Source: Myxococcales bacterium (GTDB taxonomy: Bacteria > Myxococcota_A > Polyangia > Polyangiales > JAFGIB01). From it: 64,000 bases of DNA. The translations under genes and the position numbers were made by a program. Below the pieces are notes generated by a model that was not told where the DNA came from, did no database searches, and saw only the letters and a program-made list of their open reading frames with translations. The first letter of the stretch is position 1. Each line of letters starts with the position of its first letter. This document shows positions 62,002-64,000 of the stretch, piece after piece. Location of the stretch: the NCBI GenBank assembly GCA_029880325.1, contig JAOUOP010000012.1, positions 62,001 to 126,000 of the forward strand, read 5' to 3'.

Positions 62002-62106
62002 GGGGGGAGTCGTTACGGCACGGGGCCCACGGCCGCGGCTGCGACCCTGGGGCGATCCCGGTGTACGAACCTTCCCGGGCAGCGTCAAATCGCGGCCCCG
62101 GGCCGC

Positions 62107-63261
62107 TCATGGCGGCGCTGCGGTGGGAGCCGTGGCGGGCTCCGCTGGGGCGGTTTCCGTGGGTGAATTGGCCGGTGTTTCGGGGGTATCCGGCGGGGCC
62201 TGGGACGGTGGCTCTGCGGGGGCGGTCCCGTCGCTGGATGGGGCTACCACTGCATCGCCGGGGGGGCCGCCCGGGTCGTCACCAGAGGGGGCTGCGGGGG
62301 TGGTTACCGGGGCTTGCGGAGTCGGCGCGGGCTCGGGGGCAGGCGCGTTCACGGGACAGGCGGGACAGGCGGGACAGGCCGGGCACGGCGGCGCCTTGGC
62401 TTTTTCTTCGCGCTCGTCGATGACGCGGTAGATCAGCGTAAACAGCGTGGCGGTGTCGGTCGAGCGCGTGCCGGCCACCGGAACGTTGTCGAACTTCAGG
62501 GTGAATTTCACTTCCAGTTGAAATCCTCCGCCGATGCGCGAGCGCAGGGCGTTGTCGAAGTTCAGGCGTAGATCCTCGCTCTGCTCGACATTGAGAAGCG
62601 CTTCGAGGCCGCCCACGTACGTGAGGGCTTCATTGAGCTGGTTGTCGTAGCCGAGAAAGCCGCGCGCCGAGTGCACCACCTGCTCGCCGGGTAGCACGGT
62701 GCCGGTCTCGGGGTCGAGCAGGGGATCGGGATCGAAGTTGTCGCGCGTCTGGTCGTAGCCTACCTCGCCCCAGAGGCGGTGTTTGTCGGCGCGCAGCAGG
62801 TAGCGCAGGTAACCGAGCTGGCCCTGCACGCGCGAGTCGAGGCCCGCGAACTGATCCCAGCGAAAGGCCAGGGCGGCGAAGACCGCGTCCATCTGTGTGA
62901 AGAAGAAGTCGTAGCGCAGCTTGCTGTTGAAGTTGCGAACGGTGTCCTGGTAGGCGTCGGTGTTGTCGTCTTTGATGTCGGCCTGACCGTAGGCAAAGGC
63001 CGCGTCGGCACCGAGTGCGCTCGGGCCGCGCGTCAGGCGCAGGGTGCCGCCGGCGTTGAGCTGCCAGCTCTCGGTATTGCCCGTGTTGAGCGAGCCGCCC
63101 AGGGAGAGGTCGAGGCGGGTCTCGTCCAGGTCCGGGGCCTTTTCGAGACCGTGTTCGGTGTGTTGCTCGATGGCGGCGGGCTGAGCCGTGGCCGAAGCGC
63201 TGGCGAGCGCTGTCCACAGCACGATCGCCGTGTTGGTGAATTTGGGAGTTCGACGCTGCAC
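62107..63261 (-). CDS. DUF481 outer-membrane protein with Pro/Cys-rich tail
   Basis: A 384-residue protein starting at GTG. After a signal peptide (to SATAQP) comes a DUF481 beta-barrel-like domain: SLGGSLNTGNTESWQLNAGG, then paired strands such as RLWGEVGYDQTRD. The barrel ends near residue 285 (LIYRVIDERE). The tail has PPCPACPACPACPV, then about 70 residues of Pro/Ala/Thr/Glu. The CPACP run is coded by tandem 9-bp repeats on the DNA. Its place relative to the barrel is unclear. Confidence 0.82.
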   Translation of the reverse strand: MQRRTPKFTNTAIVLWTALASASATAQPAAIEQHTEHGLEKAPDLDETRLDLSLGGSLNTGNTESWQLNAGGTLRLTRGPSALGADAAFAYGQADIKDDNTDAYQDTVRNFNSKLRYDFFFTQMDAVFAALAFRWDQFAGLDSRVQGQLGYLRYLLRADKHRLWGEVGYDQTRDNFDPDPLLDPETGTVLPGEQVVHSARGFLGYDNQLNEALTYVGGLEALLNVEQSEDLRLNFDNALRSRIGGGFQLEVKFTLKFDNVPVAGTRSTDTATLFTLIYRVIDEREEKAKAPPCPACPACPACPVNAPAPEPAPTPQAPVTTPAAPSGDDPGGPPGDAVVAPSSDGTAPAEPPSQAPPDTPETPANSPTETAPAEPATAPTAAPP

Positions 63262-63404
63262 GGGCGCACGCTAGAAAGCTGCCGCGTCGGTCGTCAAGGC
63301 GGTTGCGCGGTGTCGCTCGCCGACGCCATCTCGAGCTGGTATCGTCCCGCCCCCGCCCGCTGTCATTGGGTTGACGTTGCGCTGGGCGGCTGGAGAGTGA
63401 GGCC

Positions 63405-64000
63405 ATGGGCGAGCACCGTATTTTGATCGCCAACCGCGGCGAGGTCGCCATCCGCATCGCGCGCGCCGTCGAGGAGCTGGGCATGGAGAGCGTCTCGGTC
63501 TATGCCAGCGACGAGGCCGACGCCCTGCACGTGCTGCGCGCCCGGCGCGCGGTGGCGCTGCCAAAGGCCGGTCCGGCCGCCTACCTCGACATCGAGAGCC
63601 TGATCGCAGTGGCGCGTGAAGAGGGCTGTGACGCGCTGCATCCGGGCTACGGTTTTCTCAGTGAGAGTGGCGCCTTCGCGCGCGCCTGTGAGGCGGCTTC
63701 GCTCGACTTCATCGGTCCGCGGCCCGAGACGCTGGAGCTTCTGGGCGATAAGGTGCGGGCGCGGGCGCTCGCGGCCGAGCTCGGGGTTTCCACGCTGGAG
63801 GGCTCGAGCGGGGCGGTGGACGCAGAGGGCGCGGGCGCCTTCTTCGAGGGCCTCGGTGCGGGCGCGGCGATGGTGATCAAGGCGGTGGCCGGCGGCGGTG
63901 GGCGCGGCATGCGCGTGGTGCGCGCGGTCGATGATATCGAGGCGGCACACACCCGCTGCTGTTCGGAAGCGGGCGCGGCCTTCGGCAACGACGCCGTCTA
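63405..64000 (+). CDS. Biotin carboxylase subunit, C-terminus cut by window edge
   Basis: The first 198 codons of an ATP-grasp biotin carboxylase of acetyl-, propionyl- or pyruvate carboxylase type. IANRGEVAIRIARA (8-21), HPGYGFLSES and the Gly-rich loop GGGGRGMR are all present. It continues past the window end, so the partner domains cannot be seen. A GGAG precedes the ATG. It is divergent from the DUF481 gene. Confidence 0.9.
   Translation, partial: MGEHRILIANRGEVAIRIARAVEELGMESVSVYASDEADALHVLRARRAVALPKAGPAAYLDIESLIAVAREEGCDALHPGYGFLSESGAFARACEAASLDFIGPRPETLELLGDKVRARALAAELGVSTLEGSSGAVDAEGAGAFFEGLGAGAAMVIKAVAGGGGRGMRVVRAVDDIEAAHTRCCSEAGAAFGNDAV

Overview
The window looks like chromosomal DNA from a high-GC member of the Myxococcota (myxobacteria and relatives). 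The clues are three secreted proteins with a Cys-containing, MYXO-CTERM-like C-terminus (7.8, 10.7 and 37.8 kb), about fifteen predicted lipoproteins with low-complexity Ala/Asp/Ser/Pro spacers, a DUF2330 protein, a TIGR02147-family protein, and a GldA/GldF/GldG/DUF4340 transporter. I see no phage genes, transposases, tRNA, rRNA or CRISPR. The genus cannot be fixed from sequence reading alone.

Layout. 0-10 kb: a partial secreted protein, a Cys-rich lipoprotein, then a mostly leftward housekeeping stretch (glmU overlapping an ArsA-type ATPase, orn, leuS, a BNR-repeat MYXO-CTERM protein, a TesB-like thioesterase). 10-15 kb: a matrixin-like protease and a kelch lipoprotein facing each other across a 156-bp imperfect palindrome, then a LysM-MepA endopeptidase. 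15-25 kb, rightward: a degenerate aldo/keto reductase, ppsA, gamma carbonic anhydrase, an SDR, two overlapping alpha/beta hydrolases (the second without its nucleophile), an FHA protein, a degenerate sulfatase-like lipoprotein, a phosphoesterase and a gluzincin lipoprotein. 25-28 kb: a fused trpE(G) behind what reads as a complete ribosome-mediated attenuator with its own Trp-Trp leader peptide. 28-32 kb: a MepA lipoprotein and a run of lipoproteins, two of them with clear c-type heme motifs, one a five-heme cytochrome. 32-35 kb: a small Cys-containing acidic precursor, a hairpin terminator, a DUF692 (MNIO) enzyme and its DUF2063 partner; this is a candidate RiPP-type copper-peptide system. 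35-47 kb: FG-GAP and DUF2330 proteins, the TIGR02147 regulator with a lipoprotein partner, the Gld-like ABC operon, a DHH protein and adenosine deaminase. 48-57 kb: a second ArsA-type ATPase, an Rsm22-like methyltransferase, ccmC-ccmD with a 42-residue membrane protein, a secreted FAM20-like kinase, a hybrid histidine kinase, fusA and DUF2797. 57-64 kb: a Cys-rich lipoprotein, a TamB/AsmA-like giant, a DUF481 protein with a CPACP tail, and the start of a biotin carboxylase.

How it fits together. Much of the window serves the cell envelope: UDP-GlcNAc supply (GlmU), peptidoglycan trimming (two MepA-type enzymes), an envelope transporter (TamB-like) and many lipoproteins. A second theme is heme and possibly copper: CcmC/CcmD support c-type cytochrome maturation, the 28-32 kb cluster makes c-type cytochromes, and the adjacent MNIO cluster probably makes a modified Cys peptide. 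The link between these is inferred from proximity. The observations most worth following are the MNIO cluster with its EGSC-motif precursor, the trp attenuator, the FAM20-like lipoprotein kinase, the reading-frame anomaly at the head of the cytochrome operon, and several fold-preserved but catalytically degenerate proteins.
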